Shown: positions 1 through 7,386 of the stretch, one piece after another
How the letters are laid out: every line of letters starts with the position of its first letter
How positions within the stretch are numbered: position 1 is the stretch's first letter
NCBI GenBank assembly: GCA_947258905.1
Contig: CAMYKF010000708.1
Location: 1-17,165 of the forward strand
Length of the DNA stretch: 17,165 bases
From: an uncultured Pirellulaceae bacterium
Lineage (GTDB): Bacteria > Planctomycetota > Planctomycetia > Pirellulales > Pirellulaceae
Reading direction: 5' to 3'
Made by a program: the position numbers and the translations under genes
Notes under the pieces: model-generated
Databases searched by the model: none
The model's input: the letters and a program-made list of their open reading frames with translations, nothing else
What the model was told of the DNA's origin: nothing

Positions 1-261
1 GGCTTCGGCGACATCGTCGTGGCGCCTGGCGTAAACGTCCAGAATCGACTGCAGCAACGACATGCGTTCTTCACGTGTCGTTTGCGAAAAGGTCTCAAAG
101 GCGCGTCCCGCGGCGGCGACCGCGATATCGACGTCCGCCGCGGAGCCCAGGCTGATGCGTCCATAGGCTTCTTCGGTGGCCGGATTGATGACGTCGAGTG
201 TTCGCGGCTCTACAGGGTCCACCCATTTTCCGTCGATATAAAACTGTAGCTTCTCGAGCAT
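1..261 (-). CDS. Aldehyde dehydrogenase family protein, N-terminal part (cut by window edge)
   Basis: Reading the minus strand from the ATG at 261 gives 87 codons with no stop before the window edge. The start MLEKLQFYIDGKWVDP, then LDVINPATEEAYGRI, then a stretch of the type SAADVDIAVAAAGRAFE is the typical N-terminus of NAD(P)-dependent aldehyde dehydrogenases, which oxidise aldehydes to carboxylates in the cytoplasm. The catalytic Cys and Glu and most of the cofactor fold lie outside the window, so the substrate cannot be told; betaine- or semialdehyde-type enzymes share this start. A perfect AGGAGG Shine-Dalgarno (plus-strand 269-274) seven bases before the ATG fixes the start. The gene is divergent from the next one at 441. 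The family is clear, the subfamily is not. Confidence 0.9.
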   Translation of the reverse strand, partial: MLEKLQFYIDGKWVDPVEPRTLDVINPATEEAYGRISLGSAADVDIAVAAAGRAFETFSQTTREERMSLLQSILDVYARRHDDVAEA

Positions 262-440
262 GTCTGGCCCTCCTGAAACGAGCGGCGAATCATATCCTAA
301 AACGCAACCCGCGGCTTGCTCTCCGCGCCTGTCACAGGGAGGACGATTTCGACGATTGGCGCAATCCATGGCAGGGATGCGACAATGTCACGTCGTGGCC
401 GCTATCCACGCCGCGAAACAGCCGTATCAAATTGATATAA

Positions 441-971
441 ATGGAGAAATCCAGTGTCGACCAACAAAGAACTCCTGGCGATACGCGAATCCGACCAATC
501 GCTTTGACGGTGGCCTTTTATGCTCTTCTTGTTGGAGGGCTGTATTCTACCGGCTTCATTTTTTCAAATGGATGGCCAAATATCGATGCCAGTCCACAGC
601 GAGCTTTGCTTTATCGAATAAATTTCCTGGCGTTGCCGATTGCGGTGACCTTCGCCGTTGTGCACATTGCTGTCGTGATTTGCACTAGTTCGAATCGTCG
701 AATTCGGTCTGAGAATCACATTCCAGTACCCCCGAATCAAGAACGGGTGTCTGTTGATCCAGAGAATCCCGGGGAACCTCGCAATTCATCGCTGGAATAT
801 GCGATTCTTGCCGGTGTTTGTTCAGGCGTGGTTTTGTCGGCATTGTTTGCAGTGTTCATTTTTACGAATCACGATCCAGAGGCGGGGATGGCGTTGATAG
901 CCTTGCCCTGGTTCTTTGCAATCGGTTCAATTGTTGGCTTTCTTGTGGCGCTTTTCATTTGCCGAAAATGA
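441..971 (+). CDS. Hypothetical four-helix membrane protein
   Basis: This is a 176-residue protein that I do not recognise. Four hydrophobic segments are visible at about residues 19-41, 60-82, 118-141 and 148-173. They form two helix pairs joined by a polar, proline-rich linker (about 83-117), so it is probably an inner-membrane protein with both ends on the same side. No catalytic or ligand motif is visible. The ATG at 441 has no convincing ribosome binding site; it directly follows an AT-rich stretch (gatataa), so the true start is uncertain, but the four-helix pattern needs an upstream start such as this one. It is divergent from the aldehyde dehydrogenase, and a gap of about 330 bases follows it. 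Coding status rests on the coherent membrane topology. Confidence 0.6.
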   Translation: MEKSSVDQQRTPGDTRIRPIALTVAFYALLVGGLYSTGFIFSNGWPNIDASPQRALLYRINFLALPIAVTFAVVHIAVVICTSSNRRIRSENHIPVPPNQERVSVDPENPGEPRNSSLEYAILAGVCSGVVLSALFAVFIFTNHDPEAGMALIALPWFFAIGSIVGFLVALFICRK

Positions 972-1300
972 ATCTGGCTCGTCTCAATGACGAAACAACA
1001 ATGCGTTCCTGAGACATTTATCATTTAGTTATTGGTGAAAACGGCTTGTGAACGTCCCGCCTCCCCGGGTGGACTAAACAAGTCGGCAATGGCCGCGCGC
1101 TTGCCGATTTCGTGATTTCAATTGTCTCATGTATGATCGTCGCTCAGGCGCGCCGTGAGGATGTATCTGAATAACGCTGCATCACGACGCATAAAAATAT
1201 TAGGCACCGACGTCCGACTTGCACGTGCACTTGGAATGGAAGATCAACTGTCCGGGCCCGGTGACTACCGTTATGTGCTTACTGATATCAGGAGGATACG
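972..1300. other. Gene-free interval
   Basis: The 329 bases between the membrane protein and the secreted protein hold no convincing gene. Short open frames here lack ribosome binding sites and protein-like composition. The only structures I can point to are the inverted repeat at 1083-1107 and, at the right end, the strong AGGAGG site (1290-1295) of the next gene. A promoter for that gene presumably lies here, but I cannot pick out a convincing -35/-10 pair. Confidence 0.5.
1083..1107 (+). terminator. Candidate hairpin, possible terminator
   Basis: TCGGCAA at 1083-1089 and TTGCCGA at 1101-1107 are perfect 7-base inverted copies around an 11-base GC-rich loop. The bases that follow (tttcgtgatttc) are only moderately T-rich. 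The hairpin lies 112 bases past the stop of the upstream gene. It could end transcription before the next gene, but a regulatory or chance palindrome is equally possible. Confidence 0.3.
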
Positions 1301-1768
1301 ATGCGACAGGATTTTGCTTGTGGCCTGGCGGTCTTGCTGCTTTGTGTTTCCGGCGGTGCTGAACTTCAGGAATCCGATGCTCAGCGAATTCCCGGTGCTG
1401 TACCGTTGACGATCGGCACACCGGTAACAATCCAAAACGGTTTGCAATCCGCGCCAATTACAGTCGAGAACCGAGACGTTACGATTGTAAGACTTGGGCA
1501 GGGTCGATTTTCGCTTGACGATCAATCGCGGTTGACCGCGTCATTCAACGTCGCAGTGTCCCATTGCACAAACACCGAATACTGGATTCACGCTGCCGTC
1601 TTTGATCGGAATGGTAAGCTACTCGGTACGTCATCACACAGGATTGCCGTTTCCGACATCCGTTTGCCAGTTTCACCATGCATAATCCATGAACTGGAGT
1701 TTGATTTTGGCGTCTCTGCGAGGTTCGGTGTTGCCACGCAACTGGCTCTCTCCATTGGTGAACGCTAA
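1301..1768 (+). CDS. Hypothetical secreted protein
   Basis: This is a 155-residue protein of unrecognised family. It starts at an ATG six bases after a perfect AGGAGG (1290-1295), which makes the start secure. The N-terminus (MRQDFACGLAVLLLCVSGGA) is a Sec signal peptide with cleavage likely near residues 20-27; no clear lipobox is seen. The rest has alternating beta-strand character. Two cysteines remain after the signal (Cys89 and Cys127) and could form a disulfide in the periplasm. The segment WIHAAVFDRNGKLLG reads like an edge of a beta-sandwich, but I cannot name a domain. It stands alone, with 118 bases to the hydrolase downstream on the same strand. It is probably a genuine gene with a lineage-restricted, unknown role. 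Confidence 0.65.
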   Translation: MRQDFACGLAVLLLCVSGGAELQESDAQRIPGAVPLTIGTPVTIQNGLQSAPITVENRDVTIVRLGQGRFSLDDQSRLTASFNVAVSHCTNTEYWIHAAVFDRNGKLLGTSSHRIAVSDIRLPVSPCIIHELEFDFGVSARFGVATQLALSIGER

Positions 1769-1886
1769 CAACGTGACAATCAGCAGAGAACCGATTCGTC
1801 TGACGTAACAGGCAGAATTTGAAGCATCGCGTAACGTCGCCGCTCGGTGACGCTGAACATAATGCGGCTCCGTCAAACCGTTTTAC

Positions 1887-3392
1887 ATGCCGTACATCAA
1901 TCACATATCGATGTTGCCTGCCGCGATACCTGTCATAGTCTGTTTGGTATGGATGACCGCACCGGAGGCCTGTGGAAATGCAACCGAAGCAGCGTCCGGA
2001 TTCGAGGAGCATGCCGTCGAGTTTCACAACCAGGCTGTCAACCTTGCCGGAAGCCTGCTATTGCCGAGGAGCGAAGCACCGGTCCCGGCCGTCATCTTTG
2101 TTCATGGCGCAGGCCACCACACCCGTGAGTCCCTCCGTGAGGTCGCTGAATATTTCGCGAGTCACGGTATAGCGGCGTTGATCTACGACAAGCGCGGAGT
2201 CGGGCAGTCGGGTGGCGTCTACGAGAGCCATCGGCCCTACGAGAATCTGGTCAATGACGCGCTTGCCGCTGTTGCCTTCCTGAAGCAGCGAGGCGATATC
2301 GCAGAATCGCAGATCGGCATCTGGGGACTTAGCCAAGGCGCCTACATCAGCGCCGCCGCTGCATCGCGGACCGACGATATTAAATACATCGTTGTCGCGG
2401 GAGCGTCAGTCGCTGATGGCATGATGTTCTACTATCGTGACAACCTGTTCCGTCTTTATGGGTTTTCGGGCACATTGCGTGACGTGGCCGAGAAAGCACA
2501 CCTTGCCAAATATAGTCTGCCCCACAATTCGCCAGATGGCTTCGGCCTCTCTACTTTTGCCCCCCGCACCTATCCTCCGCCAGACCAATACCTGCATCCC
2601 GCCTGGAGCCAGGTTGACCAGCCGGTTTTGGCGATGTGGGGACAACTGGATCAACACGTTCCAGTTGGCGAAAGTGTCGCAGGTTTGAAACATTCGCTGG
2701 CTAATGCAAAAAATGAGAAATGGACTGTGATCATTCTGCCCAGGGCAGATCACGACCTGGGAATCTCCGAAACTGGAGCGACGCAGAGCAAGTGGCCTGG
2801 CTACGCACCCGAAGCATTGACAACGATGACGGATTGGGTGCATGCCGTAGTCGACGACCCATCTCAGGTTGGCACAAGGAGACAAGAAGGCTCCGCTGAA
2901 AACAGCGGGGTTGTTTCTAAATTGAAACGCTACGAAAGAATGCGATGGTACGGAAACGCGATAGTCCAGGCAGCACATTGGATCCTGTTCTTCATCGTTT
3001 TTCTGGCCAACACCATCGTTGGTGTACGGTGCTGTTTGACTCGATTGTGCCGGGGTCAGCCGAGTGCGGGATCCCAGGTATCCAACAAAGTTGTGAACTT
3101 CAAACGCGCGATCTGCGCACTCAACCTTTTGATTCTTGTCGCGCTCTCGATCACCATCTTACTAGTGCTTGACCAATGGCACCCGAGCTGCCCGCCCGTC
3201 CTGTTGTTCCTGCCACTACCGGGGACCGTTTCCACGCTCGCAACCATCGCCCTGCTGATTGTGCTCACCAGGACGCGCCGCGACCCTGACTGGTCGGCAG
3301 CCCGGAAAATGCGATTCTCATTCGATGTTCTGTGTTTGATCCTTTTTGTCCCGTTCATGCTGTACTGGAACCTGATCGGCCTTCGTTTTTGA
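1887..3392 (+). CDS. Exported alpha/beta hydrolase with C-terminal four-helix membrane domain
   Basis: This 501-residue protein has two parts. Residues about 40-325 are an alpha/beta-hydrolase of the dienelactone-hydrolase/S9-like type. The oxyanion His-Gly is at 73-74 (FVHGAG), the nucleophile Ser149 lies in GLSQG, the acid is probably Asp255 (WGQLDQHVP) and the base His289 (ADHD), so the triad looks complete. It would cleave esters or small amide substrates; the substrate is unknown. A hydrophobic signal-like segment (about 10-27) suggests export of the catalytic part. Residues about 364-501 form four hydrophobic helices (about 364-382, 408-428, 437-460 and 478-496) and end in YWNLIGLRF. 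To my knowledge this tail resembles the membrane tail of beta-lactamase-fold serine hydrolases. The start could be the ATG at 1887 or the one at 1911; neither has a strong ribosome binding site. Confidence 0.85.
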   Translation: MPYINHISMLPAAIPVIVCLVWMTAPEACGNATEAASGFEEHAVEFHNQAVNLAGSLLLPRSEAPVPAVIFVHGAGHHTRESLREVAEYFASHGIAALIYDKRGVGQSGGVYESHRPYENLVNDALAAVAFLKQRGDIAESQIGIWGLSQGAYISAAAASRTDDIKYIVVAGASVADGMMFYYRDNLFRLYGFSGTLRDVAEKAHLAKYSLPHNSPDGFGLSTFAPRTYPPPDQYLHPAWSQVDQPVLAMWGQLDQHVPVGESVAGLKHSLANAKNEKWTVIILPRADHDLGISETGATQSKWPGYAPEALTTMTDWVHAVVDDPSQVGTRRQEGSAENSGVVSKLKRYERMRWYGNAIVQAAHWILFFIVFLANTIVGVRCCLTRLCRGQPSAGSQVSNKVVNFKRAICALNLLILVALSITILLVLDQWHPSCPPVLLFLPLPGTVSTLATIALLIVLTRTRRDPDWSAARKMRFSFDVLCLILFVPFMLYWNLIGLRF

Positions 3393-3691
3393 TAGTCTGT
3401 ATTCGAATTCGCGTGAATCCGCAGGATCGGATCCCGACCAAAAATGATGCACAATTGGTGCGTTGCTGTCGGGGAAACGTTTTCGAAAAACCGCGAACTG
3501 GTCGACAGCCCTGTGCGAAAATACAGGGTCTTGTGAAGAGCTGGCTGCCAGGCACTGCCTCGTCTCATTCGAGCAGAATCGACTCCCCGATCTGGTCGTC
3601 CGCACGTTATCCGGCCTGATCGCTATTCGTGTATGGATGCATTTTCGCTACTCTTGTGAAGACTTTCGCAGGACGAAACGGAGTCACAAGA
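3393..3691. other. Gene-free interval
   Basis: There are about 300 bases between the hydrolase and the small secreted protein. Short frames crossing it do not look like proteins. It contains one small perfect hairpin (3509-3528) and, at its right end, a GGAG (3680-3683) eight bases before the ATG at 3692. I see no other signal here. Confidence 0.5.
3509..3528 (+). terminator. Small perfect hairpin, possible terminator
   Basis: CCCTGT (3509-3514) and ACAGGG (3523-3528) pair perfectly around the loop gcgaaaat, 117 bases downstream of the hydrolase stop. The bases that follow (tcttgtg) are not a T-run, so factor-independent termination would be weak. The call rests on symmetry and position only. 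Confidence 0.25.
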
Positions 3692-4147
3692 ATGCACTTC
3701 CTGACTTATATCGCGGTTGTGGTATCTGCCTCCCAGGCAAGCACAAACCCGACGGACGTGGTCATTCCTCCAGAATTCCGGGGCGTTTGGAAGATTACGG
3801 CTGCGACCGATCACGGTGTCAACCAACCGCTTGCTGAAGATCCTGATGGATCACTTTCGGTTGGTGAATGCGGGATACTGGAAGTAGTTATTTGCGAGAC
3901 TCGCGTGATCATTGTCGAAACGGATGGCGACGCAACAGTCGGTCAAACGCGAATTATCGCGACCGAGCCCGAACTAAAAATCGAATTGAGGGGGTATGGT
4001 TACCATGCAAAACAGAACGGCCCCAGCTTTGCGATACTCAAACTCATCGACGAACAAACAATGCAATTGGCATTCTGTGAACAAAGCTCGCGACGCGTGA
4101 ATACCTCAACGGTTGGTCACCAGTTCGTTGTGACTGCCACGCGATAA
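3692..4147 (+). CDS. Small secreted protein, possibly TIGR03067-like
   Basis: This is a 151-residue protein when started at the ATG at 3692, which has GGAG eight bases upstream and gives a short signal peptide (MHFLTYIAVVVSASQAS). An in-frame ATG at 3629 would bury that signal behind 21 residues and is unlikely. After the signal, PPEFRGVWKITAATDHG resembles the opening strand of the lipocalin-like TIGR03067 domain common in planctomycetes, where a GxW lies near the start and a beta-barrel follows. The match is by eye and weak. The remainder is beta-rich with three cysteines. Cellular role is unknown; it is probably periplasmic. It converges on the kinase-TIR gene with a 59-base gap. Confidence 0.6.
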   Translation: MHFLTYIAVVVSASQASTNPTDVVIPPEFRGVWKITAATDHGVNQPLAEDPDGSLSVGECGILEVVICETRVIIVETDGDATVGQTRIIATEPELKIELRGYGYHAKQNGPSFAILKLIDEQTMQLAFCEQSSRRVNTSTVGHQFVVTATR

Positions 4148-4177
4148 TGCCGGATCACAAACGGACCGACCAAAGTT

Positions 4178-4189
4178 CCGGCGCGCCGG
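4178..4189. repeat. 12-base GC palindrome between convergent genes
   Basis: CCGGCGCGCCGG is a perfect palindrome in the 59-base gap between the stops of two convergent genes (4147 plus, 4207 minus). As RNA it could fold on either strand into a four-base stem with a CGCG loop. No T-run flanks it. It may contribute to transcription ending in both directions, but a site this short in GC-rich DNA could be chance. Confidence 0.25.
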
Positions 4190-4206
4190 GGTCACAACGC
4201 GAGCGG

Positions 4207-7200
4207 TTATGCTTCCCATTGAACCAGTTCGGAAAGCCACATCTGCACGTCCTGATGGTCGGAGCTGGAAGCGTTTTGATTGATCCATTTCCATTCGGCG
4301 GAGGTCACCACGCTCTCCATGCGTTCCTCGGATTGGTTGCGGGCGGCCAATTGATACGTCTGCAAAACGTCGTGCACCGTCTCCGCGAATCGCCGGTCGG
4401 CGACACTCAACAAGCTGCGTTCGATGTGGCAAATCAGCTCGTAATACGGACGCCAGGGTAACAAATAGCCAATCGGGATTTGCTGGAACACCTGGTAATC
4501 CGCCTGCGTGCGATGTTTTTGAATGAACACGTCCAGTGCGGGGTGAATCAGGTAAAACGGCGAATTGGGCAGTTCGAATTCCAGTTCACTCACCAGGTCG
4601 CCGGGCTGCTTGAAATGCTGGTATTGCCTGCCCGTATCGGGATCGTCGACGACGACGCCCAGTACGCCGGCCAGAAACAGTTCGCGAAACGGCTGGTAAA
4701 GGTCGTTGAAGTTTTCAAAATGCTCAATGGCATCGTCGGGCAATCCATTAAATTGTGCCGTGAGTTGCTTGACCTGAAACGGTTCGAGTACGTTGCATGG
4801 CAAGCTGGCGAGGAAACGCAGCCGGGTCTGTTTCTCGCGTAGCGAGTCCAGATAGATGCGCGTCTCGTCGAAAATCGACGGGATCAGCCCGGTCGCAGCC
4901 GTTTCACGAATGATCGTCCAGAATTTCTTTTCATTCAGCGACGTGCGGGCGGCTGACATCTCCGACGCGATGGCGACCAGGTCCCTTGGACGTCCAAACG
5001 TGTAGCGCCGAATCAGCTGAAAGCTGTCTTCCAAAAACGTCTGGCGTCCGCCAGTTACGACGTTCATCCCGATAAAGTCCTTGAACGACTCGGCGCCCTC
5101 GTAACATTGACTGAGACGGTCCAGCAGGTCAGCCAGTTCGGTCTCTGAATAACGCAGTACCGTCACTGCCCCGCGTAAATTCGACTTGATGTCCGATTCG
5201 TAGTTGCTGTACGCCTCGTCACGAATACTGGCAAAGACCTTGATGTGACTGTTGGAATTCATCAGGTCCCACGCCGCTTCGATCAAACCGGCCTGCACAT
5301 TGATCCACGCCGCCGATCCAAAATTGCGGATGGCCTGATCCACTTTGTCGATAAAGAAATAGATGGGGGTGTGAACCTGGCGAAGTTTCTGATCGAGAAA
5401 TCCCTCGGTTTCATCGATCAAACGGTTGAATTCGCTGACGGTCAGGTTCGTCAGTTCCTTGAACACAATCGTCGGTTCCGTATGGTGACCGGACAACCAG
5501 CGGCGTATTCGTTCGCTGAAGGGTCGCAGCTCGAACTGTTCATCCTCGTCGATCAGCTGGTCGCAGTACGAAATGGCGGAAATCCGCAATGCGGCGCTCC
5601 ATAACCGTTTGGAGTTGGTCAATTCCGAAAGCGGAGATTCATATTTCTTCGATAGCGACCGCATCTCACCCATGAAGTCCAGGAACGGACGACCTTGCGG
5701 AACGAGCGTGATCGGTGAGCCGGACGTCTTGAATTCCTCAGTCAACAACAACCGCTTGTAGGTCAGCAGCAGGGTTTTACCGAGCCCCTTTGTGGCCGAG
5801 ATAAAGTGTTTGTTTTTGCGTGTCAGAAAATTGGCAATGATTTCATTTTCAAACACGACCTGTTTCAGCTGACTGATGTCGATTTGATACGCGTCCGTGG
5901 CCCAGATTTGACCGGACACCAGCGGGCTGACGCCGTCGGCGGATCGATTGGACGTGTGTGCGGGCTGGATTCCCAGAGCACGGGCCGTTACATCGATTCG
6001 TTTGGCCAGTGCATCGACATGGTTGTGATCCGATTCGATCTTGGCGATCGGTCCCAAAATGGTTCGCCACAGCGGCTGTCGGGCCTCGAATTCCTGCAGC
6101 GACATGTCCAGCAGTACCGGGACCAACGCCGTACCTTCGCGATGAGCCTGCTGGATTTCGCGAGCCAGATCGGTCGATTCAATCGCTGCTCGCGAAATCA
6201 GGATGATGCTGGCCGAGGAATGCCGAATGGCGTCATCGGTTTGGGACAACAGGGACAGGCCGGGAATGGCGTCCCGCTGGTAATACCAACAGCCATATCC
6301 GAATTCGCGCAGATGTTGGGCAAGATGCCTGGCAAAGATCGAGTCTTCGGCTCCGTGGCAAATGAAGAAGTTGGTCTTTTCCCGGCCGGCGACTTCAGCC
6401 AGTTTACGAAAGAATACTTTTTCCTGATCGCAGCCGAGGGCTTCCGCGAATTCCTGACAGGTATCGAATCGGGTACCCGGATCCTTTGACCAGGCCCGCT
6501 GCAACGCCGTGTCAACTTCGAGCGGAAGCTCGGGAACCAATTCGGCCAGCGCTGGAGGGGTTTCGCTGAGGTGTTTCTGGATGAATTCCTCGTTTGATTC
6601 TGCTTCGAATACCTTGCGACCCGTCAATAGCTCGAAAAAGACGCAGGCCAAGGCATACTGATCGGTGCGGCCATCAATCGGTTTGCCGGCCGCCTGTTCG
6701 GGCGAACAATAAGCCGGAGTGCCTGCAAAATCCGGCCGCTCCGATTCGTTGGCGAAATCACGGGCAATGCCGAAATCGAGGATCTTGTAGTCGCCGTTTG
6801 TCGAGCGGCAAATGTTTTCGGGCTTGAGGTCACGATGCACAATGCCCTGTCCGTGCGCAAAATCCAGCGCGCGGGCAAGATCCGTGATCACGTCGCGAGC
6901 TTTTTCCAGATCGCAAGTTCCGTGTTCTTGCAGCAAACTCCGCAAGTTGTTCCCGTCCACGAATTCAAACACGGTGTACGATCGCCCGCCATGAAACCCG
7001 AAGTCATGCACCGTGGCGATGCCCGGGTGATTCAGGTTGGCTCCCATGCGGGCTTCCCGAGCGAGCATTTGCTCGTAAAAATTCTGTTCGTCATGAATGC
7101 GGCTGCTGGACACGATCTTGATGGCCACCTGCCTGTCCAGTCGCTGATCGCGAGCCAAAAAGACTTGCCCCATGCCGCCCTGCCCGATACACGAAGCCAG

Positions 7201-7341
7201 TAAATAACGCCCGCCGACAATCACGCCCGGAGCAAAATACTGCGACAGGTGCAGGGATTCATCATCATCCAGCGCCGGCACAATGCGTCCGTCGACGGTT
7301 GAGATACAGAACTGTCGCGATTCGTCGAGCCGGTCGTTCAT
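4207..7341 (-). CDS. Ser/Thr protein kinase - TIR - P-loop ATPase fusion
   Basis: This is a single 1044-residue chain. Residues about 45-302 are a complete Hanks-type kinase: glycine loop GQGGMGQV (53-60), Lys75 in VAIK, a helix-C Glu (probably Glu96), HRDLKPEN (169-176), DFG (189-191), SPE (214-216) and Arg291. Residues about 322-457 are a TIR domain: FFICHGAEDSIFARHL, a BB-loop-like YYQRDAIPG, and Glu395 in DLAREI where the NAD-cleaving glutamate is expected. Residues about 480-1000 are a P-loop NTPase: Walker A ATKGLGKT (516-523), Walker B-like YFFIDKVD (661-668), and a downstream GRPRDLV (783-789). I cannot place the NTPase in a named family; STAND/AAA-like and Sll1717-type ATPases are candidates. 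No membrane helix is seen, so it is probably cytoplasmic. DUF502 lies 45 bases upstream on the same strand. The start ATG at 7341 has only a weak ACAGG nearby. A phosphorylation- or ATP-gated NADase or signalling switch, possibly for defence, is inference. Confidence 0.9.
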   Translation of the reverse strand: MNDRLDESRQFCISTVDGRIVPALDDDESLHLSQYFAPGVIVGGRYLLASCIGQGGMGQVFLARDQRLDRQVAIKIVSSSRIHDEQNFYEQMLAREARMGANLNHPGIATVHDFGFHGGRSYTVFEFVDGNNLRSLLQEHGTCDLEKARDVITDLARALDFAHGQGIVHRDLKPENICRSTNGDYKILDFGIARDFANESERPDFAGTPAYCSPEQAAGKPIDGRTDQYALACVFFELLTGRKVFEAESNEEFIQKHLSETPPALAELVPELPLEVDTALQRAWSKDPGTRFDTCQEFAEALGCDQEKVFFRKLAEVAGREKTNFFICHGAEDSIFARHLAQHLREFGYGCWYYQRDAIPGLSLLSQTDDAIRHSSASIILISRAAIESTDLAREIQQAHREGTALVPVLLDMSLQEFEARQPLWRTILGPIAKIESDHNHVDALAKRIDVTARALGIQPAHTSNRSADGVSPLVSGQIWATDAYQIDISQLKQVVFENEIIANFLTRKNKHFISATKGLGKTLLLTYKRLLLTEEFKTSGSPITLVPQGRPFLDFMGEMRSLSKKYESPLSELTNSKRLWSAALRISAISYCDQLIDEDEQFELRPFSERIRRWLSGHHTEPTIVFKELTNLTVSEFNRLIDETEGFLDQKLRQVHTPIYFFIDKVDQAIRNFGSAAWINVQAGLIEAAWDLMNSNSHIKVFASIRDEAYSNYESDIKSNLRGAVTVLRYSETELADLLDRLSQCYEGAESFKDFIGMNVVTGGRQTFLEDSFQLIRRYTFGRPRDLVAIASEMSAARTSLNEKKFWTIIRETAATGLIPSIFDETRIYLDSLREKQTRLRFLASLPCNVLEPFQVKQLTAQFNGLPDDAIEHFENFNDLYQPFRELFLAGVLGVVVDDPDTGRQYQHFKQPGDLVSELEFELPNSPFYLIHPALDVFIQKHRTQADYQVFQQIPIGYLLPWRPYYELICHIERSLLSVADRRFAETVHDVLQTYQLAARNQSEERMESVVTSAEWKWINQNASSSDHQDVQMWLSELVQWEA

Positions 7342-7386
7342 GGCCTGTCGTTTTGGTTGACTCAGTATGGATCGTGTTCCGCAAAT

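Noticed and set aside
1545..2027. 160-codon minus-strand frame
   Set aside because: It overlaps the secreted-protein gene and the start of the hydrolase in antisense; its composition is rich in Arg, Cys and His, typical of a non-coding shadow.
3463..3837. 124-codon plus-strand frame after the hydrolase
   Set aside because: It overlaps the small secreted protein in another frame, has no ribosome binding site, and its translation has no hydrophobic or domain pattern.
5806..6489. 227-codon open frame on the plus strand
   Set aside because: It is antisense to the TIR and NTPase linker region of the kinase-TIR gene, whose domains are unmistakable; there is no ribosome binding site or protein family match.
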